From an uncultured Pelagibacteraceae bacterium (lineage in GTDB: Bacteria > Pseudomonadota > Alphaproteobacteria > Pelagibacterales > Pelagibacteraceae): a DNA stretch of 64,000 nt. Positions 22,658 to 32,991 of this stretch are shown one piece after another. Under the pieces are notes generated by a model that was given only the letters and a program-made list of their open reading frames with translations, did no database searches and had not been told where the DNA came from. Location: contig CACLGJ010000002.1 of assembly GCA_902606445.1 (NCBI GenBank), forward strand, positions 27,278-91,277. Direction: 5' to 3'. Both the position numbers and the translations under genes were made by a program. Each line of letters begins with the position of its first letter. The first letter of the stretch is position 1.

Positions 22658-23004
22658 ATTATTACTTTTTCTTTCGGTATTAGTTCTGCCCAAATTTTTT
22701 CTAATTCATAAAATTTTCTTTTTTCAGGATGAAAAATATGAACAATAAGATCGATACCATCTACAAGCTTCCATTCATTACTTTCTTTACCTTCAATTTT
22801 AGAATTTTTTAATCCATAATCTTTAAAATTTTCTAATACTTGTTCTGATAAAGATTGAATATGTCTCGATGATGTTCCACTTGCTATAATCATGAAATCT
22901 GCCATTGAACTTTTATCTTTAAGATCGATACTTACAATGTCATGAGCTTTGTTTAAATCAAGAGTTTTAATTATGATATTTTTAAGGTCTGAGTTTTTAT
23001 CCAT
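22654..23004 (-). CDS. rsfS: ribosome silencing factor RsfS
   Basis: A 116-residue protein that binds L14 on the 50S subunit and blocks subunit joining in nutrient-poor conditions. Family features are DIVSIDLKDKSSMADFMII, GTSSRHIQSLSEQV and EWKLVDGIDLIVHIFHPEKR. It sits between nadD and ctpA. In many alphaproteobacteria rlmH follows rsfS, but here the rsfS stop overlaps the ctpA start directly. Confidence 0.92.
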   Translation of the reverse strand: MDKNSDLKNIIIKTLDLNKAHDIVSIDLKDKSSMADFMIIASGTSSRHIQSLSEQVLENFKDYGLKNSKIEGKESNEWKLVDGIDLIVHIFHPEKRKFYELEKIWAELIPKEKVII

Positions 23005-23021
23005 TAATTAAATAAACACTA

Positions 23022-23564
23022 TCAAATTTTTCTTAATTGAGAAGATGAAATGTTGACTTTATTAAATTCAACAAATGTAACAGTTTTATTGGTAAAATTT
23101 TTGTATGTTTTTGAATTTAATGAACTTTTTTTAAAACCATGGCGATCAAAAACTATAAGTTTGGATTTTTTTAAAATATTTTTCCATCTATGCCATTTAT
23201 GAAATTTTATGAGGTTATCTGCTCCAATCAAAAAAAATAATTCATATTTATGAGTTTTGTAAAAATAATCAATCAGATCAGTTGTTCTGTTTGAATTAAT
23301 TAAATTTTCAAAATACTTAACTTTTATAAATTTGTTGTTTCTAATTATTTTTTTGCAATGATTTATTCTTTCATTAAGATTGTTATATGTTTTTTTTTTG
23401 AATGGGTTTTGATTTGTAATAGCCCAAATAATAGATTTTAAACCAAATTTTTTAAAAGCTTCTTTTGAAATAGCTAAATGACCATTATGAGCAGGGTCAA
23501 ATGACCCACCTAAAATTCCAATTTTAATTTTTTTTGATTTCAAATTATTTCCTAGTTTTGCCAT
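23022..23564 (-). CDS. nadD: nicotinate-nucleotide adenylyltransferase (short C-terminus)
   Basis: This NadD-type enzyme adenylates nicotinate mononucleotide in NAD synthesis. The nucleotidyltransferase motif GILGGSFDPAHNGHL is clear, as are WAITNQNPFK and FLIGADNLIKFHKW. The start at 23564 (MAKLGNNLKSKK, 180 residues) is favoured over one at 23594, and either overlaps the end of proA. The protein stops right after NISSSQLRKI. In most NadD proteins the equivalent ISSTxIR motif is followed by a further 20 or so residues, so the C-terminus looks trimmed. Confidence 0.87.
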   Translation of the reverse strand: MAKLGNNLKSKKIKIGILGGSFDPAHNGHLAISKEAFKKFGLKSIIWAITNQNPFKKKTYNNLNERINHCKKIIRNNKFIKVKYFENLINSNRTTDLIDYFYKTHKYELFFLIGADNLIKFHKWHRWKNILKKSKLIVFDRHGFKKSSLNSKTYKNFTNKTVTFVEFNKVNISSSQLRKI

Positions 23565-24794
23565 TACTTGAAACCTGATATTTATAAGAAACAAGCTGAC
23601 TTAATCCTACAGGGCCTCTTGGTGGAAGAGTGTTTGTTGATATCCCGACTTCACCACCGAAACCAAATTCCCCACCATCTGCAAATTGTGTGGAAGTATT
23701 ATGCATAGCTATTGAGCTTTTCACTTCTTTTAAAAATTTTTTAGCTGATTTAATATTTTTTGTAATAATTGCATCTGTATGCATTGTTCCATATTTGTTT
23801 ACATGATTTATAGCATCATCAATATTCTTCACTGATTTAACGGAAACTTTTGCTCCTAGATACTCTCTAGTCCAATCACTCTCTTTGGCAATCTTAATTT
23901 TACCTTTGTAAAATTTATTAATTTTTTTATCACCAATTATTTGACAACCATTCCTCTCCAAATTAAATAAAATTGGATTACAAAATCTACTAAGTATTTT
24001 CTCATGAATTAAAATTGTCTCAGTAGCACCACATATTGCAGTATTTCTAAGTTTTGCATTTAGAGTAATTCTTTTTGACATGTTTAAATCTGCTTTTTCA
24101 TCTATGTATGTATGACATACGCCCTCTAAATGGCCAATAACTGGTATTTTTGATATATCTTGAACTTTTTTAACTAAGCCCTTACCACCCCTAGGAATAA
24201 TTACATCAACGTAATTTATCATCTTAGATAACAAAAAATTAACAATTTTTCGATCTTGAGACTCAATAAATTGAACATAGTTTTTATTTACTTTGTTTTT
24301 TTGAAGTGCCTTTTTAAATAAATTTGCAAGAATTTTATTTGAGTAATAAGCTTCAGAACCACCTTTTAAAATAACTGGATTACCAGCTTTAAAACACAGA
24401 GCAGCAACATCGGATGTAACATTTGGTCGACTTTCATAAATTACTGCTATTACTCCAATCGGAATTGTTTTTTTTTCAATTTTAAGACCGTTAGATCTTT
24501 TCCATTTTTTTAAAACCTGATCTACAGGATCTTTTAAACTAATAATTGTGTTTATAGAATTTATTATCCCTAAAATTTTTTTTCTATTTAATAAAAGTCT
24601 TTTAATAAAATTTTCTCTTAATTTATTTTTTTTAGCTTTTTTTAAATCCTTATTATTTTCTAAAATAATTTTTGATTTATTATCTAATATTAATTTAATG
24701 TAATCTTTTAAAACCTTATTCTTTATTTTAAAATTTACACTATCAAATGAAGCCTTTTTAGCGTTTTTTCCAACATCAAATAAATAATTTATCA

Positions 24795-24798
<4 letters not shown>
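23545..24798 (-). CDS. proA: gamma-glutamyl phosphate reductase
   Basis: A 417-residue aldehyde-dehydrogenase-fold enzyme that reduces gamma-glutamyl phosphate to glutamate semialdehyde with NADPH, the second step of proline synthesis. IGVIAVIYESRPNVTSDVA, KGGSEAYYSN, the catalytic cysteine in NTAICGATET, and the C-terminal FGFGGEVGISTNTLPPRGP are all typical. It overlaps proB by 4 bases and nadD by 20 bases. Confidence 0.95.
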
Positions 24799-26898
<2,100 letters not shown>

Positions 26899-26901
26899 CT
26901 A

Positions 26902-27156
26902 TTAATTGGGTTTTACTGAAACGAAAGTTCGGTCTGCTTTAGTTTTTTTAAAAACTACTTTACCTTTTATTACTGAGAAGATTGAATGATCTCTACCCAT
27001 TCCCACGTTTTCTCCAGGGAAGATTTTAGTACCTCTTTGACGTACAATTATATTTCCAGGTATTACAGTTTCACCACCATATTTTTTCACACCAAGTCTA
27101 CGTCCAGCACTATCTCTTCCATTTCTTGATGATCCACCTGCTTTTTTTGTTGCCAT
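26902..27156 (-). CDS. rpmA: 50S ribosomal protein L27
   Basis: An 84-residue ribosomal protein at the peptidyl-transferase centre. The N-terminus [20 protein letters not shown] is typical for the proteobacterial form without a cleaved leader, followed by GVKKYGGE and [12 protein letters not shown]. It is encoded 11 bases after rplU, and obgE follows after 27 bases. Confidence 0.97.
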   Translation of the reverse strand: MATKKAGGSSRNGRDSAGRRLGVKKYGGETVIPGNIIVRQRGTKIFPGENVGMGRDHSIFSVIKGKVVFKKTKADRTFVSVKPN

Positions 27157-27167
27157 AATTTACCTAA

Positions 27168-27569
27168 TTATTTTTTTTCTTCTTTACCAGTTACCACCTT
27201 TTTTTTAACAGATGCAACTTTTTTTTCAGCCTCTGATAAAATTTTACCATCTTTTGAAAATATTTTATTTATTCTTATCATAGAGTATTCTTGTCTATGT
27301 CCATTTTTTCTTCTTGAATTATGTCTTCTTCTCTTTTTAAATATTAAGATTGTTCTATTTTTAGAATTTTTAACTAGTTCAGCTTCAACTTTTGCTCCAG
27401 ATACAGTTGGAGCTCCAACTTCAATTATTTTATCATCACCATAAGCAAGGATTTCTTTAAATTCTATTTTTGTTTCAGGTTTCGATTCAGGTAATTTTTC
27501 TATTTTTAGAATCTCACCAGATTTAACTTTATACTGTTTACCACCTGTTTGTATTACTGCGTATGACAT
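27168..27569 (-). CDS. rplU: 50S ribosomal protein L21
   Basis: A 133-residue protein. The L21 core (YAVIQTGGKQYKVKSGEIL, then KKRRRHNSRRKNGHRQ) covers about residues 1-103, followed by a lysine-rich tail common in alphaproteobacterial L21. It is the first gene of a nine-gene minus-strand run ending with rppH and has a good sigma-70-type promoter 29 bases upstream. Confidence 0.96.
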   Translation of the reverse strand: MSYAVIQTGGKQYKVKSGEILKIEKLPESKPETKIEFKEILAYGDDKIIEVGAPTVSGAKVEAELVKNSKNRTILIFKKRRRHNSRRKNGHRQEYSMIRINKIFSKDGKILSEAEKKVASVKKKVVTGKEEKK

Positions 27570-27597
27570 AGTATTTGTAGTTTAAATTTGTTAGCGC

Positions 27598-27625
27598 AAT
27601 ATAGACTTAGCGAATATTTAGTCAA
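27598..27625 (-). promoter_or_regulatory. sigma-70-type promoter of rplU-rpmA-obgE
   Basis: On the minus strand, TTGACT (27625-27620) and TATATT (27603-27598) are separated by 16 bases. Predicted transcription would start near 27591, leaving a leader of about 22 bases before the rplU ATG at 27569. It lies in the 66-base gap after rplU's upstream neighbour side and before gloB's end, so it separates the ribosomal run from metX-metW-gloB. Confidence 0.6.
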
Positions 27626-27635
27626 GTCGAATAAA

Positions 27636-28355
27636 TTAAAAATTATCCTTTAAATCCCTAAGTTTTGAGAAACTTTTCAAATCTTTTGACCTAAGGAATA
27701 TATTACAATCTAACTCCTCATGTATAGTTGTTGGTATTGTAGGTAGACCACCTTTAATTTTTTTTTTTATATTATCTATTTTTTTTTTTAATTTTTCATT
27801 CTTGGGATCATGTTTTATGCAAAATTTTGAGTTATCAAGTGTGTATTCGTGGCCACAATAAATTTTAGTTTCCATTGGTAGAGACTTAATTTTATTTAAA
27901 GAACTAAACATTTCTTCATAAGTACCTTCAAAAATTCTTCCACAACCTAGAGAAAAAAGTGTGTCTCCGGTAAATGCTAATTTTTCATTAAAAAAATGAA
28001 AACAAATGTGACCTGAAGTATGCCCAGGAACGTGGATTATTTTAGCAGCAAAGTTCTCAGCTTTCCAAATTTGATTATCTTCTAAAAGAATATCTATTTT
28101 AGGTATTCTATGAGAGTCATCCTTAAAACCTAAAATGGTTGATCCAAATTTACTTTTTAATTCTTCATTTCCACCAATATGATCAAAATGATGGTGAGTA
28201 TTAAGAATATATTTTAATTTTATGTTATTTTTATTTATAAAGTTGATTATAGGACCTGACTCACTAGGGTCAATTACACAAGCAGAATAATTAGTTTTAT
28301 CAATAATTAAATAACTATAATTATCTTGAAGGCAGGGAATTATTTCAACTTGCAT
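27636..28355 (-). CDS. gloB: hydroxyacylglutathione hydrolase (glyoxalase II)
   Basis: A 239-residue metallo-beta-lactamase-fold hydrolase that releases D-lactate from S-lactoylglutathione. The binuclear metal motif is NTHHHFDHIGGN, with further ligands in HVPGHTSGHICF and FTGDTLFSLGCGR, and the C-terminal glutathione-binding CGHEYTLDNSKF. It starts 1 base after the metW stop and is likely read through from metX. Methylglyoxal detoxification is the usual role. Confidence 0.9.
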   Translation of the reverse strand: MQVEIIPCLQDNYSYLIIDKTNYSACVIDPSESGPIINFINKNNIKLKYILNTHHHFDHIGGNEELKSKFGSTILGFKDDSHRIPKIDILLEDNQIWKAENFAAKIIHVPGHTSGHICFHFFNEKLAFTGDTLFSLGCGRIFEGTYEEMFSSLNKIKSLPMETKIYCGHEYTLDNSKFCIKHDPKNEKLKKKIDNIKKKIKGGLPTIPTTIHEELDCNIFLRSKDLKSFSKLRDLKDNF

Positions 28356-28356
28356 A

Positions 28357-28953
28357 TTATTTTTCTATTAGAAATATACCAAGATCTGCTAATAAATTTT
28401 TTATTCCCAGATTTCTTTCATTTATTAATGAGGTATTTAAACCATTCAATGCTAATGATTTAAAAATTTTAATGTCCTTAGATTTAACAAAATGAAAAAA
28501 ATCTTTGATAGTACACATATGTAAATTTGGTGTATTATACCATTCATCTGGTAAAGTTTTAGTAATTGGCATTGTACCTTTAATTAGTAGATGAGATCTC
28601 ACTTTCCAGTATCCAAAATTAGGAATTGTGACTATTGCTTTTTTTCCAACTCTTAAAAGTTCATTTAATACTAACTCAGGATTTAAAAAAGCCTGAAGCG
28701 TTTGGCTCAAAACAACATAATCGAATGATTTATTTGGAAATTGTTTTAAGTCTTTTTCAGCATTTCCTTCAATTACAGTTAAACCTTTCGCAATACACTC
28801 TTGCACTTTTTCTTTAGATATCTCTAGTCCTCTTATATTTGCATTTTTATTTTCTTTTAAAAATTTCATTAAAATTCCGTCTGCACAACCTACATCTAAG
28901 ACTTTTTTATCTTTTTCAATTAAATCAGCAATTACTTTAAATTCATTTTTCAT
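28357..28953 (-). CDS. metW: methionine biosynthesis protein MetW
   Basis: A 198-residue class I methyltransferase-fold protein that accompanies MetX in proteobacteria and is needed for full homoserine acetyltransferase function. The SAM-like motif is KVLDVGCADGILMKFL, then IRGLEISKE and DYVVLSQTLQAF. TKTLPDEWYNTPNLHMCTI is a signature of MetW. It overlaps metX by 4 bases (ATGA). Whether it is itself catalytic is not settled by sequence. Confidence 0.92.
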   Translation of the reverse strand: MKNEFKVIADLIEKDKKVLDVGCADGILMKFLKENKNANIRGLEISKEKVQECIAKGLTVIEGNAEKDLKQFPNKSFDYVVLSQTLQAFLNPELVLNELLRVGKKAIVTIPNFGYWKVRSHLLIKGTMPITKTLPDEWYNTPNLHMCTIKDFFHFVKSKDIKIFKSLALNGLNTSLINERNLGIKNLLADLGIFLIEK

Positions 28954-30074
28954 TCTTTATTTTCTGAATAGGATTTATCTAAAAAGTTTTTAAGTGCATT
29001 TAAAAAATCTGGCACATCTAATAAAAATGAATCGTGACCTTTGTCTGACTCTATTTCTACAAATCCAACATCTGCTCCTACCGAATTTAAAGCAATTACA
29101 ATATCTTTATTTTCTTGAGTTGGATAAAGCCAATCTGATGTAAATGAGATTATAAAAAATTTTGCTTTTGTATTTATAAACGCATCTGAAAGATTACCTT
29201 TGAATTGTTTAGATAAATCAAAATAATCCATTGCCCTTGTAATATAAAGATAACTATTTGCATCAAATCTATCCACAAAAACTGAGCCTTGATATCTTAA
29301 ATAACTCTCTATTTGAAAATCAGCATCAAATCCAAATTTAAGGTCTTCTCTTTCTTGTAATTTTCGTCCAAATTTTTCCTGTAAACCTTTTTTTGATAAA
29401 TAAGTTATATGAGCTGCCATTCTAGCTACTGCCAATCCCTTTCCTGGATTATTATTGTTTGAAGTATAATTACCATCTTTCCAATCACCATCAGCCATAA
29501 TTGCTTGCCTACCTAATTCGTTGAAAGCAATGTTTTGAGCTGAATGACTTGAGGTAGTTGCTATTGGTATAACTGTTTTAGATTTATTAGGAAAGTTACT
29601 AATAAATTGAAGAACTTGCATTCCACCCATTGAACCACCTGCTATAGAAAATAGTTTATCTATTCCAAAATGATTTAGTAAATTATATTGTGCATTAACC
29701 ATATCATTAATAGTGATGACTGGAAAATTTGTTCCAAATATATTTTCATTATTTGGATCTTTGTGACTTGGTCCATATGAACCCATACATCCACCAATTA
29801 CATTAGAACAAATTACAAAATATTTATTTGTATCTATAGCTTTATTAGGGCCCACAGCATAACTCCACCAACCCTCTTTATTAGTTACGGGGTTTACTCC
29901 TGTCACAAATTGATCTCCTGTTAGTGCATGAAAAACTAAAATTGCATTATCCTTTTTTGAATTAAGAGAACCGTAAGTTTCATAGGCTATCGGAAAATCT
30001 TTGATAGTTTTTCCACAGTCTAGTTTTAAAGGTTTTTTAACAATTAAAGTTTTTATTTTTTTCTCAGTGTTCAT
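28950..30074 (-). CDS. metX: homoserine O-acyltransferase MetX
   Basis: A 374-residue alpha/beta-hydrolase that acylates homoserine at the entry to methionine synthesis. The nucleophile is S148 in AGGSMGGMQ, with the catalytic histidine in SDKGHDSFLLD close to the C-terminus. VFHALTGDQFVTG and NVIGGCMGSYGPS are family signatures. Whether acetyl-CoA or succinyl-CoA is used cannot be decided by eye. A SAM-type riboswitch and a promoter lie directly upstream, indicating feedback by S-adenosylmethionine. It leads metX-metW-gloB and is divergent from hisC-tyrA. Confidence 0.94.
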   Translation of the reverse strand: MNTEKKIKTLIVKKPLKLDCGKTIKDFPIAYETYGSLNSKKDNAILVFHALTGDQFVTGVNPVTNKEGWWSYAVGPNKAIDTNKYFVICSNVIGGCMGSYGPSHKDPNNENIFGTNFPVITINDMVNAQYNLLNHFGIDKLFSIAGGSMGGMQVLQFISNFPNKSKTVIPIATTSSHSAQNIAFNELGRQAIMADGDWKDGNYTSNNNNPGKGLAVARMAAHITYLSKKGLQEKFGRKLQEREDLKFGFDADFQIESYLRYQGSVFVDRFDANSYLYITRAMDYFDLSKQFKGNLSDAFINTKAKFFIISFTSDWLYPTQENKDIVIALNSVGADVGFVEIESDKGHDSFLLDVPDFLNALKNFLDKSYSENKE

Positions 30075-30104
30075 ATTTTTTATGCCTTTTTTGAATTGTG
30101 AGAA

Positions 30105-30160
30105 AAAAAACTATTTTAGCGGTTTTTTTTAAGCGCTCGCAATTCAGTTAAATCAGCGCA
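30105..30160 (-). ncRNA. SAM-II/SAM-V-type riboswitch in the metX leader
   Basis: Read on the minus strand, GCGC (30159-30156), then TGATTTAAC, then ATTGCGA, then GCGC (30136-30133) matches the P1 stem and loop of the SAM-II/SAM-V aptamer. GCTAAAA (30120-30114) matches the conserved 3' strand. The pseudoknot pair is AACU (30149-30146) with AGUU (30112-30109), a co-varied form of the AACC/GGUU-type pairing in known members. It sits 31 bases before the metX start, the usual location for SAM-II. SAM-II and SAM-V share this core, so the subclass is left open. The promoter's expected start is almost exactly at the aptamer's 5' end. Confidence 0.82.
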
Positions 30161-30165
30161 TAATT

Positions 30166-30194
30166 TTTTTACTAGAACTTATTTATTATGTCAA
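30166..30194 (-). promoter_or_regulatory. sigma-70-type promoter of metX
   Basis: On the minus strand a perfect TTGACA (30194-30189) is followed after 17 bases by TAAAAA (30171-30166). The expected start point is near 30160, which is the first base of the riboswitch. The match of promoter spacing and aptamer position makes each call stronger. Confidence 0.65.
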
Positions 30195-30266
30195 TTTTTT
30201 AAAAAAACCTCTTATTCTCTATAAAAATTTGTAATTTTATCTATAAAGAGCTCATAAATTAAAAAA

Positions 30267-31352
30267 ATGACAACTCCAAATTTTAAAAATTTTAATATTG
30301 AAGCTTATAGGCCTGGTAAATCAAAAGTTAAGAAACTTAAGAATGTAATTAAGTTATCTGCAAATGAATCTGCCTTAGGCATGAGTCCTAAAGCTAAGAA
30401 AATAATATCAAAAAAAAATTTTAATTTAGATAAATATCCCGATGGAAAATCCCAAAATTTAAAAAAGGCAATATCAAATGCTTACAAATGTAATCCAGAG
30501 AAAATCATTTGTGGAGCAGGCTCAGATGAAGTTATTCAAATGATCTGTCAACTATTTTTGAACTCAAAAGATGAGGTGGTAGTATCAGAATATAGTTTTT
30601 TAATGTACAGAATTTATTCAACAATTGTTGGTGCAAAAGTTTTATTTGCAAAGGAAAATAACTTTAAAGCATCAGTAAAAGAAATTTTAAAAAAAACCAG
30701 TAAAAAAACCAAAATTGTTTTTATAGCTAACCCAAATAATCCTACAGGAACTTACTTAACTAAAAAAGAGGTTTTAGAATTAAGAAAAAAATTGAACAAA
30801 AAAATTTTATTAGTTATCGATGATGCTTATGCAGAATATATGAAAAATAAAGATTATTCTTCAGGCTTAGATTTATTCAAAAATAAAGATAATGTTTTCA
30901 TCCTAAGAACCTTTTCTAAAATATTTGGATTAGCTTCTTTAAGAGTAGGTTGGGGATATGGATCAAAAAAAATAGTGGATGCTCTTAAAGTGATAAAACC
31001 ACCATTCAATGTAAATGGCATTGCACAATTAGCTGCCGCAGAATCTCTTAAAGATAAAATATTTATCAATAAATCAGTTAGACATAATTTTTTATACGCC
31101 AAAAATATTAAAAAATTTCTTGAAGGTTACAATATTTATTCAAATTCAGTTTCTGCTAATTTTCTTTTACTTAATTTTGAAAAATGTAGGTATTCGGCAA
31201 ATTATTTATATGAAAAACTTAAAAATAAGGGGATTTTGTTAAGATCAACTGAAGATGGTTATCGTATAAAGAATAAATTAAGATTAACTATTGGATCTAA
31301 AAAAGAAAACTTAAAATTTATGAATACTGTCAAACAAGTATTGAAAAAATGA
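30267..31352 (+). CDS. hisC: histidinol-phosphate / aromatic aminotransferase
   Basis: A 361-residue fold-type I PLP aminotransferase of the HisC family. ICGAGSDEVIQMICQLF binds the PLP phosphate, IANPNNPTGTYL and IDDAYAEY hold the PLP-pyridine contacts, the Schiff-base lysine is in RTFSKIFGLASLRVGWGYG, and RLTIGSKKENLKF contains the substrate-carboxylate arginine. The gene overlaps tyrA by 4 bases. That suggests the enzyme also or mainly transaminates prephenate or aromatic keto acids, as broad-specificity HisC proteins do. The histidine role is known for the family and the aromatic role is inferred. Confidence 0.88.
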   Translation: MTTPNFKNFNIEAYRPGKSKVKKLKNVIKLSANESALGMSPKAKKIISKKNFNLDKYPDGKSQNLKKAISNAYKCNPEKIICGAGSDEVIQMICQLFLNSKDEVVVSEYSFLMYRIYSTIVGAKVLFAKENNFKASVKEILKKTSKKTKIVFIANPNNPTGTYLTKKEVLELRKKLNKKILLVIDDAYAEYMKNKDYSSGLDLFKNKDNVFILRTFSKIFGLASLRVGWGYGSKKIVDALKVIKPPFNVNGIAQLAAAESLKDKIFINKSVRHNFLYAKNIKKFLEGYNIYSNSVSANFLLLNFEKCRYSANYLYEKLKNKGILLRSTEDGYRIKNKLRLTIGSKKENLKFMNTVKQVLKK

Positions 31353-32245
31353 AAAATATTTTAATTATTGGTTGTGGATTATTAGGCTCATCTTTATTGA
31401 GACAAATTAGTAAAAAAAAAATAGCAAAGAAAATATTCATTTATGAAAAATCAAAATTGAATATTACTAAAATTAAAAAATTAAGATTACCCGGGATAAT
31501 TGTGAAATCATTAAAGGAAGGTGTTGTAAATTCAGATTTAATTATTTTTTGCACTCCAATGAGTGAGTATAAAAATATGATTTTGAAAATTAATAATTTT
31601 ATTTCATCAAAAACATTAATTACTGACATAGGTTCTTCAAAACTAGAAACTTCTAAAATTATTAAAAAATTTTTAAAAAAAAAAATTCACTGGATACAAA
31701 GTCATCCAATAGCTGGTTCAGAGGTAAGTGGACCAGAACATGGTAAAGAAAGTATGTTTTATGGTAGGTGGTGCATAGTAATTAAAGAGAAAAATACTCC
31801 AAAAAATAATATTAATATTATTACTAAGTTTTGGAAAAAAATTGGATCAAAAGTAGTACTAATGAGTGCAGAAAAACATGATAAAATTTTCTCTATAACT
31901 AGTCATTTACCACATTTAATTGCATATAATTTAGTTAAGTCAGCACAAGATTTTGAAAAAAAACAAAGTTATGGCCTTATAAAATTTAGTGCTGGTGGAT
32001 TGAGAGATTTTTCTAGAATAGCAGCCTCAAATCAAATTATGTGGCGTGATATTTTTTTTAATAATAAAGATAATATTTCAAAAGCGATTGATTTATTTAT
32101 AAAAAATTTAAACCAATTTAAAAAAGATATAAATTTAAAAAATAATAAGTCTATTATAAAAAAACTTATTCAAACCAAAAAAGTAAGATCAAAGATTATT
32201 AGATTGAAACAGGATATTGATAAGCCTGATTTTGGGAGAAATTAA
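31349..32245 (+). CDS. tyrA: prephenate/arogenate dehydrogenase
   Basis: A 298-residue dehydrogenase of tyrosine synthesis. The NAD(P) motif is IIGCGLLGSSLLRQI, followed by FCTPMSEY, the catalytic region QSHPIAGSEVSGPEHG, and SHLPHLIAYNLV. No chorismate mutase or ACT domain is attached. It is coupled to hisC by an ATGA overlap and ends 2 bases from the convergent NlpC/P60 gene. Use of prephenate or arogenate is not resolved. Confidence 0.9.
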   Translation: MKNILIIGCGLLGSSLLRQISKKKIAKKIFIYEKSKLNITKIKKLRLPGIIVKSLKEGVVNSDLIIFCTPMSEYKNMILKINNFISSKTLITDIGSSKLETSKIIKKFLKKKIHWIQSHPIAGSEVSGPEHGKESMFYGRWCIVIKEKNTPKNNINIITKFWKKIGSKVVLMSAEKHDKIFSITSHLPHLIAYNLVKSAQDFEKKQSYGLIKFSAGGLRDFSRIAASNQIMWRDIFFNNKDNISKAIDLFIKNLNQFKKDINLKNNKSIIKKLIQTKKVRSKIIRLKQDIDKPDFGRN

Positions 32246-32247
32246 TA

Positions 32248-32991
32248 TTATATTCTAGATATTTTTTTTACCTTTAGATTTGCGGTTCTTTGAATTCTAT
32301 TAATTGTTTCTGTGATTGGCATAATTATAACCTTTTTTTCTGGTCCATAGGCATGAATTAGTTGCCTAGAATTTAAACACATAGCAACATGACCTTTCCA
32401 AAATATAATATGTCCTTTTTTAAATCTTCTTTTTTTAAATTTTTTTTTAGAGTAATTGATTTGGTCTTTAGTATCTCTTGGATAAAATGAATTTTTATAA
32501 GTGAAGAATATTTGCAATAAAGCTGAGCAATCAATACCATTAAATGTTTTTCCTCCCCAAACATATTTTACATTTAGAAATTTTTTAAATATCTTAACGA
32601 AATTTTTATCATTATAATTTAATTTCTTAATATCTTTTTTTTTAATCCATTTATTTTTTTCAATTTTAATATAGTTTTTATTTTGATTTAAAATAGATAA
32701 CTTAGATGCAAATGGAAGCCAACTATTTGTTTTAATTCCAGGTTTCTTAAAAATTCTTGCTTTAAGTGAACTGACTTTATAACTAGGGTTGAATTTTTTT
32801 AAGTATTTTGAATTTCTTATAAACCCCGTGTAATTATCTAATAATGTTTTAATTTTGATCCAATTTTTATTTTTTGATAGAATTTTGAATTTCTCACCAT
32901 ATATAATTTGTGAAGTTATCTCAGATTTACTAGAAGGTTTTTTATAGATATTAGAAAAACAACCTATGAAATAAAAATTATTTTGCACCAA
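32248..32991 (-). CDS. SH3/NlpC-P60 family peptidase (YkfC-like)
   Basis: A 247-residue protein with two bacterial SH3-like domains (about residues 5-65 and 70-125) and a C-terminal NlpC/P60 domain. The catalytic residues are C155 in GIDCSALLQ, H201 in GHVAMCL and H213 in LIHAYG. No signal peptide is seen, so a cytoplasmic muropeptide endopeptidase like YkfC is plausible. It starts inside the end of the ampG-like gene (14-base overlap) at TTG, or at the next codon GTG. The pairing with a muropeptide permease suggests it cleaves imported peptides. That role is inference. Confidence 0.8.
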   Translation of the reverse strand: MVQNNFYFIGCFSNIYKKPSSKSEITSQIIYGEKFKILSKNKNWIKIKTLLDNYTGFIRNSKYLKKFNPSYKVSSLKARIFKKPGIKTNSWLPFASKLSILNQNKNYIKIEKNKWIKKKDIKKLNYNDKNFVKIFKKFLNVKYVWGGKTFNGIDCSALLQIFFTYKNSFYPRDTKDQINYSKKKFKKRRFKKGHIIFWKGHVAMCLNSRQLIHAYGPEKKVIIMPITETINRIQRTANLKVKKISRI

